From DASUBV01 sp036510065 (GTDB lineage Bacteria; Actinomycetota; Actinomycetes; Streptosporangiales; Streptosporangiaceae), in assembly GCA_036510065.1 (NCBI GenBank), contig DATCEO010000051.1:39475-103474 (forward strand): a stretch of DNA of 64,000 nt, in the 5' to 3' direction. The notes under the pieces were generated by a model. That model saw only the letters and a list, made by a program, of their open reading frames with translations. It was not told where the DNA came from and did no database searches. The translations under genes were made by a program, and so were the position numbers. Positions 1 through 8,255 of the stretch are shown here, one piece after another. Within the stretch, counting starts at the first letter, position 1. Each line of letters opens with the position of its first letter.

Positions 1-795
1 GGCGGGCCGCTCCCCGGACTCAGAAGCGGGGAACTGCCCGCTGTCGTAGGCAGGGAACTGGCCGGTGCGGTAGGCCGCGAACTGGCCCGTGTCCGCGCCG
101 AGTGGCTGGCCAGGGGGCCGGGGCGCGGTCATCGGCCGGACGGGATGGTGGATCTCCTGCGACGGGTCGGCGGGGCGCTGGGCAGGTACCGGGCCCGTTC
201 CGTCGAGTCGCCAGCCCTCGTCGGAGTACTGCGCGTCGAGATAGTCGTCGCCGGCCTGTTCCCGGGGGGCACCGGCATGCCCGGGGCCAAGCGCCCCGGC
301 GCGGGCGGCTGCGGCATCGCGCACTCCGACAGTGACGGGTCGGATGGCGCCATCGCGGAGCGGGCCCAGCCAATCGTCGGCCGCGTCCGCAGCAGCATCG
401 CCGAGCCCGTCGTCAGCCGACCGCGCCGACCGCACAGACCCTGACGGCTGCACCGGGCCAGACTGCACCGGGCCAGACGCCGACCGGACAGATCCCGGCG
501 GGCCAGACCCCGGCGGGACAGACCGGACCGGGACGCGCGGACCCGTGATCACCACGATCACGCAGACCAGGCCGAGGGCCAGGCCAGCGGCCGCCAGCAC
601 CGCGCCGAGCGAGATGAGCTGCTTGAGGCCGCCGGCGGGCTGCTCTAGCCTGGTGATCTCGCCAATCAGCATCAGGCTGACCCCGGCCATGAGGACCACC
701 GCGCCGCCCGACGTCAGCGCCAGGGATAGGCGCGTCCTGCGCGTGGCGGTCGCGCTCGGGTCCACTGCTCCACGATTGCATGCAGCACTGGGCAT
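1..795 (-). CDS. Two-TM membrane protein with proline-rich tail, cut by the window edge
   Basis: An uninterrupted minus-strand frame runs from an ATG at 795 (alternative GTG at 765) off the left edge, giving at least 265 codons. The first 90 residues hold a short basic stretch and two hydrophobic segments, about residues 24-45 and 60-84. The rest is low-complexity and rich in Pro, Gly, Ser and Asp. Near the edge a short motif recurs three times as TGQFAAY, TGQFPAY and SGQFPAS. The family is not recognised; this form suits an actinobacterial membrane-anchored protein with a disordered cytoplasmic tail. It is divergent from the ROK kinase gene, with about 100 bases between the starts. Neither start has a convincing ribosome site, so the start is uncertain and the C-terminus is missing. 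Confidence 0.6.
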   Translation of the reverse strand, partial: MPSAACNRGAVDPSATATRRTRLSLALTSGGAVVLMAGVSLMLIGEITRLEQPAGGLKQLISLGAVLAAAGLALGLVCVIVVITGPRVPVRSVPPGSGPPGSVRSASGPVQSGPVQPSGSVRSARSADDGLGDAAADAADDWLGPLRDGAIRPVTVGVRDAAAARAGALGPGHAGAPREQAGDDYLDAQYSDEGWRLDGTGPVPAQRPADPSQEIHHPVRPMTAPRPPGQPLGADTGQFAAYRTGQFPAYDSGQFPASESGERPA

Positions 796-899
796 CGCAA
801 CCGAATCCCGGTCAGGGCGTATCACACCGATGGCAGCTACCGGGGGCGACGAGACCCGGGCCCACGCTGTACGCTCCAGCCGAACGAGGAGGCGCTGGG

Positions 900-1943
900 A
901 TGGGGCAGGGTCAGCAGGTCGTGGTCGGCCTGGACAATGGCGGCACGGCTAACAACGCGACGGTTCTGGACGCCGGCGGCCGGTTCCTGGTTGACCAGCT
1001 GGTCGAGACGCCTAGCCGGGTCCGGGAAGGCCCGGCCGTCGCGGTCGAGGCGCTGGCCGAGTCATTCGAGCAGATCCTGCTGATCACCGGCACGCCGCGG
1101 ACAGCGGTCCTGGGCATCGGGCTCGACACGCCCGGCCCGGCCAGCGCCGACGGCGTCATCTCCTACCGCGGCGCGGTGAACTTCGCCGATCCGGCCTGGC
1201 GCGGATTCGACATCCGGGGCGCCGTCGAGGCCAGGATCGGCCTCCCGGTGGTGTACAACAACGACGCCAACGCGGCGTCCCTGTATGCCCATCACGCGCA
1301 CTTCGGGGTGGACGCGGCCCGGCACTCGTCGGTCTCCCTCATCGTGGGGACCGGCCTTGGCGGCGGCGTCGTCGAAGGCGGCCAGGTGGTCCGGGGCGCT
1401 GCGGGGATGGCGGGCGAGCTCGGCCATCTCCGCATCCCGATGGATGGCCTGCTGGCCGAGGGCCAGCCCGTGCCCAGCTGCAACTGCGGCCTGCCCGGCG
1501 ACGCGGAAAGCGTTGCCTCGCTGTCCGGGATCATCACGAACCTGCTGCCGTACTGGCTGACCCGCTACCCCGATCATGAGCTGGCCAGCGCGCAGTCGCT
1601 GCGCCAGGCGGCCAAGCTCGTCCGCGGCCTCGGCGAGGCCGGCGACCCGATGGCCCGGGCGATCTTCCGCCAGCAGGCCATCGCCATCGGCCGCCTGTTT
1701 ACAATGGCCGCCGGGTTCACCGATCCCGACATCTACTTTGTCGGCGGCGGCATCGTCGAAGCCTCTCCGGAATTCAGCAGCTGGTTCCTGGACACCGTCC
1801 GCGAGCACACCGACCTGCGCGAGGAGCAAGCCAGCATCGAGACCTTCGCCCTGGTCCCCGACCTCGACATGGCCGGCGCCCGGGGGGCCGCCATCGCCGC
1901 CAGCGAGGCCCTGCGCGGCGGCCGGCTCAGCCTCGCGCGGTAG
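900..1943 (+). CDS. ROK family sugar kinase
   Basis: Predicted cytoplasmic sugar kinase or ROK-fold regulator of 347 residues. The phosphate-binding loop near residue 11 reads GLDNGGT, close to the usual DxGGT. The YNNDAN motif near 118-123 holds the catalytic Asp. The glycine loop GTGLGGG is near 150 and GELGH near 170. The ROK zinc site is present but altered: CNCGLPGDAES near 194-204 has Asp where the usual CxCGxxGCxE has its third Cys. There is no N-terminal HTH, so a kinase is more likely than a repressor. The ATG at 900 is chosen because GAGGAG precedes it. Substrate cannot be read. The stop overlaps the convergent FrnE-like gene by 17 bases. Confidence 0.85.
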   Translation: MGQGQQVVVGLDNGGTANNATVLDAGGRFLVDQLVETPSRVREGPAVAVEALAESFEQILLITGTPRTAVLGIGLDTPGPASADGVISYRGAVNFADPAWRGFDIRGAVEARIGLPVVYNNDANAASLYAHHAHFGVDAARHSSVSLIVGTGLGGGVVEGGQVVRGAAGMAGELGHLRIPMDGLLAEGQPVPSCNCGLPGDAESVASLSGIITNLLPYWLTRYPDHELASAQSLRQAAKLVRGLGEAGDPMARAIFRQQAIAIGRLFTMAAGFTDPDIYFVGGGIVEASPEFSSWFLDTVREHTDLREEQASIETFALVPDLDMAGARGAAIAASEALRGGRLSLAR

Positions 1944-2577
1944 CCGACTGCTCGCTCCAGGCCTGCTCCAGCGCCTGGGTGAAGGTGGCCGACGGCTGCG
2001 CGCCGGAGACGCCGTACCTGGCGTCGAGGACGGCGAAGGGCACCCCGGTGATGCCCATGGCCCTGGCGTGCTCCTCGTCGGCGCGCACGGCCTCGGCGTA
2101 GGTGCCGTCCGTCAGCATCTGGCGAACCTCGTCCTCGTCGAGCCCGGCCGCCACCCCCAGCGTGACCAGCTCCGCCGGCTCGAACACCGGCCGGCCCTCG
2201 GCGAAGTACGCCTCGTACAGCCGCTGGAGCACCTGCCCCTGCATGCCGCGTTCCCGGCCCAGCCGCACCAGCCGGTGCGCGTCGAAGGTATTGCCCATCA
2301 CCCGGCTGGAGTTGAAGGACAGTCCGTCGGCGGCCGCCTTGGCCGCCACCGACGCCTCCGCGTCTCCGGCCTGCTCGGGGCTCAGCCGGTACTTGGACGC
2401 CAGCAGCTCCAGGATCGGCGTACCCGGGCCGGCCGGGATCAACGGATCCAGCTCGAACGCGTGGTACACCACCTCGACCTCATCGCGGTGGCCGAACTCA
2501 GCCAGGCCCCGCTCGAACCGGCGCTTGCCGATGTAGCACCACGGGCAGACGATGTCACTCCAGATATCCACGCGCAT
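1927..2577 (-). CDS. DsbA family protein, FrnE-like oxidoreductase
   Basis: A thioredoxin-fold protein of 216 residues. It opens with a beta strand and the CPWC active site at residues 11-14 (WSDIVCPWCYIGKRRFERGL), as in FrnE and 2-hydroxychromene-2-carboxylate isomerase-like proteins. An alpha-helical insert follows, and the C-terminus carries the cis-Pro segment GVPFAVLDARYGVSGAQ. There is no signal peptide, so it is probably a cytoplasmic thiol oxidoreductase or isomerase acting in redox handling. Length matches the family (about 210-240). It is convergent with the ROK gene, and the two 3' ends overlap. The substrate is unknown. Confidence 0.88.
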   Translation of the reverse strand: MRVDIWSDIVCPWCYIGKRRFERGLAEFGHRDEVEVVYHAFELDPLIPAGPGTPILELLASKYRLSPEQAGDAEASVAAKAAADGLSFNSSRVMGNTFDAHRLVRLGRERGMQGQVLQRLYEAYFAEGRPVFEPAELVTLGVAAGLDEDEVRQMLTDGTYAEAVRADEEHARAMGITGVPFAVLDARYGVSGAQPSATFTQALEQAWSEQSATARG

Positions 2578-2745
2578 GTCAGCGGTGAACCGCGCGATCG
2601 CGGCCAGGATTCCCGCGGCCGGCCCGCGATTCCCGCCGGGTGCCCCGCGTCCCGTGCGGCCAGGCTCTTCCCGGCCCGCAGGACGTCGGCTAGCGTAGCC
2701 GGATTGACATGCGAGTGATCTTCACCGCCGGGCCCGGAGGCACTG

Positions 2746-4110
2746 ATGGATCGTCAGGTCAAGTACGTCCTGCAGGAATCGGAGATACCGCGGCAGTGGT
2801 ACAACATCGTCGCCGACCTGCCGTCCCCGCCGCCCCCGCCGCTGCACCCCGGCACCGGTCAGCCCGTCGGCCCCGACGACCTGGCCCCGCTGTTCCCCGC
2901 CGCCCTGATCGCCCAGGAGGTCTCGGCCGAGCGGCACATCGCCATCCCCGATGACGTCCTTGACGTCTACCGGCTCTGGCGGCCCACTCCCCTGTACCGC
3001 GCCCGGCGGCTGGAGAAGGACCTGGGCACCCCGGCCCGGATCTACTACAAGTACGAGGGCGGCAGCCCGGCGGGCTCGCACAAGCCGAACACGGCCGTGC
3101 CGCAGGCGTATTACAACGCCGCCGAGGGTGTAGCCAAGCTGACGACCGAGACCGGGGCGGGCCAGTGGGGCAGCGCGCTGGCGTTCGCCGCGGCGCAGTT
3201 CGGGCTCCAGCTCGAGGTCTGGATGGTGCGGGCCTCCTATGACCAGAAGCCCTACCGCAAGATGCTGATGGAGACCTACGGGGCGACCGTGCACCCGAGC
3301 CCGTCGGATCTCACCAGCTCGGGCCGGGCGGTCCTGGCCGAGCACCCTGATTCCACCGGCAGCCTCGGCATCGCGATCAGTGAGGCCGTGGAGGTAGCGG
3401 CCGGCGACCCGGCCGCCCGCTACGCGCTGGGCAGCGTGCTTAACCACGTCCTCATGCACCAGACCGTCATCGGTGAGGAGGCCATCCAGCAGCTGGCCCA
3501 GGCCGGGGACACCCCGGATGTCATCGTCGGCTGCACGGGCGGCGGCTCGAATTTCGGCGGCCTGGCGTTCCCGTTCCTGCGGGAGAAGCTGGCGGGCCGG
3601 ATGAACCCGGTGATCCGGGCGGTGGAGCCCGCTGCCTGCCCGTCGCTCACCCGCGGCGTCTACGCCTACGACTTCGGTGACACGGCCGGGCTGACGCCGC
3701 TGCTGAAGATGCGCACGCTCGGCCACGCGTTCATCCCCGACCCGATCCATGCGGGCGGCCTGCGTTATCACGGCATGTCGCCGCTGCTGTCGCACATCTA
3801 CGAGCTGGGGCTGATCGAGGCGGTGGCCAAGCCGCAGTCGGAGTGCTTCGCCGCCGGCCTGCGGTTTGCCCGGACCGAGGGCATCGTGCCCGCCCCGGAG
3901 CCGACGCACGCGGTGGCCGCCTGCATCGAGGAGGCGCTGCGCTGCAAGGAGAGCGGCGAGCAGAAGGTCATCCTGACCGCATTGTGCGGCCATGGCCTGC
4001 TCGATCTCCCGGCCTACGCGAACTACCTGTCGGGCGAGCTGACCGACTACGCGCTGAGCGACTCGGCCATCGAGGAGGCCCTGGCCGGACTGCCAGCGCC
4101 GGCGTCCTGA
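2746..4110 (+). CDS. trpB2: TrpB2-type tryptophan synthase beta-like PLP enzyme
   Basis: A fold-type II PLP enzyme of 454 residues. The PLP lysine lies in GSHKPNTA near residue 112, followed by the TETGAGQWGS motif. The phosphate-binding loop GCTGGGSNFGG is near 262-272. The long N-terminus, the SHKPN form of the lysine motif and the overall length fit the TrpB2 class rather than TrpB1, which is about 400 residues and pairs with TrpA. TrpB2 makes tryptophan from indole and serine, in many organisms as an indole-salvage enzyme. No trpA or other trp gene is near, consistent with the stand-alone role. GGAGG sits seven bases before the ATG. It is convergent with the dehydratase gene. Confidence 0.9.
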   Translation: MDRQVKYVLQESEIPRQWYNIVADLPSPPPPPLHPGTGQPVGPDDLAPLFPAALIAQEVSAERHIAIPDDVLDVYRLWRPTPLYRARRLEKDLGTPARIYYKYEGGSPAGSHKPNTAVPQAYYNAAEGVAKLTTETGAGQWGSALAFAAAQFGLQLEVWMVRASYDQKPYRKMLMETYGATVHPSPSDLTSSGRAVLAEHPDSTGSLGIAISEAVEVAAGDPAARYALGSVLNHVLMHQTVIGEEAIQQLAQAGDTPDVIVGCTGGGSNFGGLAFPFLREKLAGRMNPVIRAVEPAACPSLTRGVYAYDFGDTAGLTPLLKMRTLGHAFIPDPIHAGGLRYHGMSPLLSHIYELGLIEAVAKPQSECFAAGLRFARTEGIVPAPEPTHAVAACIEEALRCKESGEQKVILTALCGHGLLDLPAYANYLSGELTDYALSDSAIEEALAGLPAPAS

Positions 4111-4151
4111 GCACGCGGGCCGGCGCCGCGGCCGGGGATCAGCAACCCGCC

Positions 4152-5156
4152 TTATCCGTAGACGCGCTCCGGTGCCAGGCAGGCCGCGTAGGAGGCCGGG
4201 TCGATGTTCCCGCCGGACAGCACCACCGCCGTGCGGCGGCCCGCGGCGGAGACCGCTCCGGTGCGCAGGGCGGCCAGGGCCACGGCGCCGCTCGGCTCAA
4301 CGACGATCTTCAGGCGGGCGAAGCAGAACCGCATGGTCTCCAGGATGGCCTCCTCGGAGACGGTCACCACGTCCTCCAGCAGCCGCGAGTTGACCGCGAA
4401 GGTGAGCTCCCCCGGCTGCTGGGCCAGCAGGCCATCGGCGATCGTGACTGGCTCGGCCAGGGTGACCCGGCGGCCCGCTCGCAGCGACTGTCGGGTGTCG
4501 TCGGCGCCCGCCGGCTCCACGCCGATCACCGACACCTCCGGCAGCAGCGCCTTGACGGCGGTCGAGACCCCGGCGGCCAGGCCGCCCCCGCCCACCGGGA
4601 CCAGCACCTGGTCCAGGCCGCCGTCGCCCGCCTGCTCGGCCAGCTCCAGGCCGAGCGTGCCCTGCCCGGCCATGACGTCGTAGTCGTCGAACGGCCGGAT
4701 GATGGTCATCTTGCGGTCCGCCGCGATCGCAGCGGCAACCTCCGCCCGCTCCTCCCGCGCAGGGTCGTAACGGCGCATCTCCGCGCCGTAGCCCTCGATG
4801 GCGGCCAGCTTGGCGGGAGAACCAGTGGCCGGGACCACCACCACAGCCGGAATGCCCAGCAGCCGCGCGGCCAGGGCCACGGCCCCGCCATGATTGCCGG
4901 ACGAGTAGGCCACCACCCCGGCGGCCCGCTCCGCCCCGTCCAGGAGGCTGAGCCGGTTGTAGGCGCCGCGGAACTTGAAGGCGCCGGCCCGCTGAAAATT
5001 CTCGGCCTTGAGCAGGACGCGGCCGCCGCACTCCCGATCGAGCGTGGCCGAGCTGAGCAGCGGCGTGCGATGCGCGACTCCGTCCAGCCGGGCCGCCGCG
5101 GCCCGGATGGTCTCGATGGTCAGGCCCTGGCTGAGTCCGTTCCGGTAGCTGATCAC
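4152..5156 (-). CDS. Threonine/serine dehydratase-type PLP enzyme
   Basis: A fold-type II PLP enzyme of 334 residues. The Schiff-base lysine is K61 in AFKFRGAYN, the substrate loop SSGNHG is near 85-90, and the phosphate-binding glycine loop VGGGGLAAG is near 180. There is no C-terminal ACT regulatory domain, so this is the short catabolic type (threonine dehydratase, serine dehydratase or serine racemase), which deaminates Thr/Ser to 2-oxo acids and ammonia. Sequence alone does not separate these activities. Translation probably starts at GTG 5156, preceded by GGAG. It is convergent with trpB2, 41 bases away. Confidence 0.87.
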   Translation of the reverse strand: MISYRNGLSQGLTIETIRAAAARLDGVAHRTPLLSSATLDRECGGRVLLKAENFQRAGAFKFRGAYNRLSLLDGAERAAGVVAYSSGNHGGAVALAARLLGIPAVVVVPATGSPAKLAAIEGYGAEMRRYDPAREERAEVAAAIAADRKMTIIRPFDDYDVMAGQGTLGLELAEQAGDGGLDQVLVPVGGGGLAAGVSTAVKALLPEVSVIGVEPAGADDTRQSLRAGRRVTLAEPVTIADGLLAQQPGELTFAVNSRLLEDVVTVSEEAILETMRFCFARLKIVVEPSGAVALAALRTGAVSAAGRRTAVVLSGGNIDPASYAACLAPERVYG

Positions 5157-5211
5157 GGCTCCATTGTGCCAACCATGACAACTCGGTCATCCCCGCCGGC
5201 CGGCGCCGGGG

Positions 5212-5487
5212 TCAGGTGCCCAGGAGCTTGGCCTTGGCGGCGGCGAACTCGCTGTCGCTAAGCGCGCCCTGCTGGTGCAGTCCGCTCAGCCGGTTCAGCT
5301 GATCAGTCATCGATGACCCGTCCGGGCCGGCCGGAGCCGCCGAGGGGGCGGCCGGCGGGGCGGACTGCTGCGAGCCACCTTGTGCGTTACCAGATTCAGC
5401 CTGCTGCTGGCCCCGGTTCTTGCCGACCATGTAAGCACCGCCGCCGATCACGGCTGCCCGCATCAGCGGGCGTCGTCGCACGAACAT
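5212..5487 (-). CDS. SHOCT domain small protein
   Basis: A 91-residue protein. It starts with a basic and hydrophobic stretch (MFVRRRPLMRAAVIGGGAYM) that could be a membrane anchor, followed by a Gln/Ser/Ala/Pro-rich linker. The C-terminus is a roughly 30-residue SHOCT motif reading LSGLHQQGALSDSEFAAAK, seen at the ends of many bacterial proteins. The ATG at 5487 is chosen for the AAGGAG before it; longer upstream readings lack this. Function is unknown; SHOCT motifs are thought to mediate oligomerisation. Confidence 0.8.
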   Translation of the reverse strand: MFVRRRPLMRAAVIGGGAYMVGKNRGQQQAESGNAQGGSQQSAPPAAPSAAPAGPDGSSMTDQLNRLSGLHQQGALSDSEFAAAKAKLLGT

Positions 5488-5564
5488 GCCGCTCTCCTTC
5501 CGCTGCGATCGCGATCGCGCGGGCCGTCCCAGCCGCGGCCGGGACGTCCCGCGCTGAAGCCTGG

Positions 5565-5924
5565 TTACAGGTCGTCCGGCAGGGACAGCCCGAGGGAGAT
5601 CATGATCTCTGGCGCGGCCGCCACCACCTTGGGGCCGCCGACCTGCGGGGAGATCGCGCGCAGCACGCCGAGGATCTCGCCGGGCGTCGCGCCGGCCTCC
5701 AGGGCGTTCGATACCTGCCACAGGTAGGAGGCCGGGGGCGCGTCCAGCGCGATGAGCGAGGCGATCTTGACGAGCGCGTAGCTGCGGGGGTCCAGGCCGG
5801 ACTCCTCGCGCCACCGCTCGCGCATCTGCAGGCCTTCCTCGATGACGTCCACGTTCCCCGTGGACAGGCCGGAAAGGGCGTCCCTGGTTTCCCTATCGAC
5901 GTCCACGTGCATGGGCACTGCCAT
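5565..5924 (-). CDS. Carboxymuconolactone decarboxylase (CMD/AhpD-like) family protein
   Basis: A 119-residue all-helical protein with the CMD layout: a helix ending near RSYALVKIASLIAL, then ASYLWQVSNALEAGATPGEILGVLRAI, then a helix over PEIMISLGLSL. The CxxC pair of peroxidase-type AhpD proteins is absent, so alkylhydroperoxidase activity is unlikely. The role is unassigned. The ATG follows AGAGGACC at a good distance. The gene is divergent from the class III aminotransferase. Confidence 0.8.
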   Translation of the reverse strand: MAVPMHVDVDRETRDALSGLSTGNVDVIEEGLQMRERWREESGLDPRSYALVKIASLIALDAPPASYLWQVSNALEAGATPGEILGVLRAISPQVGGPKVVAAAPEIMISLGLSLPDDL

Positions 5925-6097
5925 GTCTGGTCCTCTCGTGGTGGCTGGGGACGGCGCTGCCGCCGGTGGTCTTACTGGCCCACCGTCGCCGGTCGGCCGG
6001 CCCGATGCGTCACCCGGAGGGGATGGTTGTCCGATGCCGCACGGCCCGCGCCGCCCCTAAGATCAGCAGTCACGCCCCGATCAGGAGGTACTCGCGG

Positions 6098-7480
6098 ATG
6101 TCCGAATTGGCCGCCACCAGCCCTGCCGCCATCGACCGGCACCGCCTCATCGAGCTGATCAAGCGTGAGCGGACGCTGTACCGGGTGAACTTTCCCGCCT
6201 CCTGGGAGGCGTTCTCCGCCGCCGGGCACAACCTGCTGGGCGGCGTGCCCATGACCTGGATGCGGATGTGGCCCGGGGACTACCCGCTGTATTACGCGGC
6301 GGCCTCCGGGGCCCGGCTGATCGACGTCGACGGCAACGAGTTCATCGACTTCTGCCTGGGCGATACCGGCGCGATGGCCGGTCACTCGCCGGTGGCGGTG
6401 CAGGAAGCGATCTCCCGCCGGTACGGCGAGGCCGGCGGGGCCACCACGATGCTGCCGACCCAGGACGCCGCCTGGGCGGGCGCCGAGCTCGCCCGGCGCT
6501 TCGGCGCGCAGTACTGGAGCTTCACGCTGAGCGCCACCGACGCCAACCGGTGGGCCATCCGGCTGGCCCGGCAGATCACCCAGCGGCCCAAGATCCTGGT
6601 GTTCAGCTACTGCTACCACGGCAGCGTGGACGAGTCGTTCATCATCTCGACGCCCGACGGCCCGCGTACCCGGCCCGGCAACGTGGGCGCGCCGGTCGAC
6701 CCGCGGGAGACCACCCGGGTGACGGAGTTCAACGACCCGGCCGGGCTTGAGCGCGAGCTGGCCCACGGCGACGTCGCCGCCGTGCTGATGGAGCCCGCGC
6801 TGACCAACATCGGCATCGTGCTGCCCGAGCCCGGCTACCTGGACGCGGTCCGGGCGCTGACCCGCCAGTACGGAACTTTGCTGATCAACGACGAGACGCA
6901 CACGTTCAGCGCCGGGCCCGGCGGCTGCACCGCGGCCTGGGGCCTGGAGCCGGACATCGTCACGGTCGGCAAGTCCATCGCCGGCGGGATCCCGGCCGGC
7001 GCCTACGGGCTCGCGCCGGAGCTGACGGAGCTCATCCTCAACGACCCCGATGCCGACATCAACGACACCGGCGGCGTCGGCGGCACGCTGGCCGGCAACG
7101 CGCTGTCGATGGCGGCGATGCGGGCCACCCTCGAGGAGGTCCTGACCGACCAGGCGTTCGCGGGGATGATCGAGGTCGGCACCCGGTTCGCCGCCGGGGT
7201 GCAGGGCGTCCTGGACCAGTACCGGCTGCCGTGGAGCGTCGTTCAGCTGGGCGCTCGCGTCGAGTACCGGTTCAGCCCCGAGCCGCCGCGCACCGGCGGG
7301 GAGTCCGCGGCCGCCGCCGATTCCCGGCTGGACGAGTACCTGCACCTGTACACGGTCAACCGGGGGGTCCTGATGACGCCGTTCCACAACATGGCGCTGA
7401 TGTGCCCGGCCACGACGGCCGCGGACGCGGACGCCCACGCCGGGGTGTTCGCCGCAGCGGTGGCGGACCTGGTCGGCTGA
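6098..7480 (+). CDS. Class III PLP aminotransferase / glutamate-1-semialdehyde aminomutase-like
   Basis: A 460-residue fold-type I PLP enzyme. The N-terminal half carries DVDGNEFIDFCLGDTGAMAGH, the cofactor-contact segment is YCYHGSVDE, and the Asp that holds the pyridine nitrogen is in LLINDETHTF. The catalytic lysine is in TVGKSIAGGIPAGAYG. This arrangement matches glutamate-1-semialdehyde 2,1-aminomutase-like transaminases. It is not next to heme genes, so it is probably a paralogue acting on another amino donor rather than HemL. AGGAGG at 6083-6088 sets the ATG at 6098; the frame extends upstream without ribosome-site support. Confidence 0.87.
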   Translation: MSELAATSPAAIDRHRLIELIKRERTLYRVNFPASWEAFSAAGHNLLGGVPMTWMRMWPGDYPLYYAAASGARLIDVDGNEFIDFCLGDTGAMAGHSPVAVQEAISRRYGEAGGATTMLPTQDAAWAGAELARRFGAQYWSFTLSATDANRWAIRLARQITQRPKILVFSYCYHGSVDESFIISTPDGPRTRPGNVGAPVDPRETTRVTEFNDPAGLERELAHGDVAAVLMEPALTNIGIVLPEPGYLDAVRALTRQYGTLLINDETHTFSAGPGGCTAAWGLEPDIVTVGKSIAGGIPAGAYGLAPELTELILNDPDADINDTGGVGGTLAGNALSMAAMRATLEEVLTDQAFAGMIEVGTRFAAGVQGVLDQYRLPWSVVQLGARVEYRFSPEPPRTGGESAAAADSRLDEYLHLYTVNRGVLMTPFHNMALMCPATTAADADAHAGVFAAAVADLVG

Positions 7481-7518
7481 CCCGCGACGCCTGCTGAGGG
7501 ATGGCAGGAGCCGGCGGG

Positions 7519-7934
7519 TCAGGCCGGCCGGCCGAACGGGCTGAGCAGGGCGACGCCGCACCGGGCTAGGGCGGCAGTGTTCCGGGTGACGAGCGCCCAG
7601 TCCCGCACCTTGGCCGACGCGGCGAGCAGCCCGTCGATGACGGGCAGCGGGTCGGGAACGCTCAGCAGGCCCACTCCTGCGCGGTCTCGACGTCGATGCC
7701 GACGACGTGATCCTGATAGCTGGTGCGCAGGCCGCGGTACCACCACTCCAAGGCGTCCGCCTGGACGGGGTCCTTGCGCCGGAGCCGCTCAATACCGATG
7801 CGGATCTCGCCGATGGTCAGGACACTGAGGAACAGCTGGGCGGACGGAACGGTCTCATACCAGTCCAGGACCGCCGGATCCGGGTGCCGCCTGCGAAGCT
7901 CTGAAAGCACGCTGGTGTCGAGCAGGTAGTTCAC
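7519..7934 (-). pseudogene. VapC-type PIN toxin with a one-base frameshift
   Basis: Reading from ATG 7934 gives a clear PIN-domain toxin: the first acidic residue in LLDTSVLSEL, the second in LTIGEIRIGIERL. It meets TGA at 7662 after TAQEWAC. The next frame continues without a gap with the family C-terminus: LLSVPDPLPVIDGLLAASA, then RDWALVTRNTAAL, ending at 7519. Restoring one G in the GGG run at 7670-7672 rejoins both halves into a normal 138-residue VapC. The PIN nuclease, which cleaves RNA, would otherwise lose its third acidic residue. Its ATG overlaps the antitoxin stop by four bases, as in intact modules. A sequencing error in the G run is possible. Confidence 0.85.
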
Positions 7935-8194
7935 GGCCGCGCGGCCCAGTCAATGTCGCGCGGGCCCTCGCCCGGCCGGCGGATGTCGAGATCATCAAAG
8001 TCAGGGCCGGATCGCAGGTAGTCCTTGAACCCGACGGCCTGGCCGCACAAGTGCCGGTACTCCGCGATCTCGATCACCACGGCGATCTCCTGGCCATGGC
8101 GAGTCACCACCTGCGGGCCGTCGGTCTGCGCCGTCCGGATGAGCTCACTGAAACGCCCATGATGGTGAAGCCTTTTGTGGGTCCCCACACCCAA
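7931..8194 (-). CDS. Phd/YefM-type antitoxin, 5' end altered by a palindrome
   Basis: The body is a Phd/YefM antitoxin: GRFSELIRTAQTDGPQVVTR, then HGQEIAVVIEIAEYRHL, then an acidic tail ending DIDWAARP, which in the family would bind the PIN toxin. The usual first dozen residues (Met to the conserved helix before RFSEL) are missing. The frame upstream of RFSEL runs straight into the 8157-8212 palindrome and finds only a TTG start at 8194. The start of the gene appears to have been replaced by this palindrome. It precedes the frameshifted toxin with a four-base overlap. The module is probably dead or dying. Confidence 0.65.
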   Translation of the reverse strand: MGVGTHKRLHHHGRFSELIRTAQTDGPQVVTRHGQEIAVVIEIAEYRHLCGQAVGFKDYLRSGPDFDDLDIRRPGEGPRDIDWAARP

Positions 8195-8212
8195 AAGGCT
8201 TCACGATCATGG
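8157..8212. repeat. 56-bp near-perfect palindrome (CATGAT...ATCATG ends)
   Basis: Arms 8157-8177 and 8192-8212 pair over 21 bases with one mismatch, and the inner 14 bases can pair further (GTGGG with CCCAC). The outer ends read CCATGAT and ATCATGG. It lies at the 5' end of the antitoxin frame and upstream of the glycine-rich membrane protein gene. Palindromes at 25360-25416 and 36759-36813 share the same ends. Confidence 0.85.
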
Positions 8213-8255
8213 CGGGAAGACCTGAGCATCGCCAGGCCAGTGGCATGGTGGAAGG

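Noticed and set aside
332..952. Long plus-strand reading over the first gene
   Set aside because: Opposite strand to a frame with membrane helices and GQF repeats; Arg/Pro/Thr-rich composition typical of antisense GC-rich reading.
5972..7792. 606-residue minus-strand reading over the aminotransferase
   Set aside because: No family motif; His/Arg/Gly-rich antisense shadow of a clear PLP enzyme.
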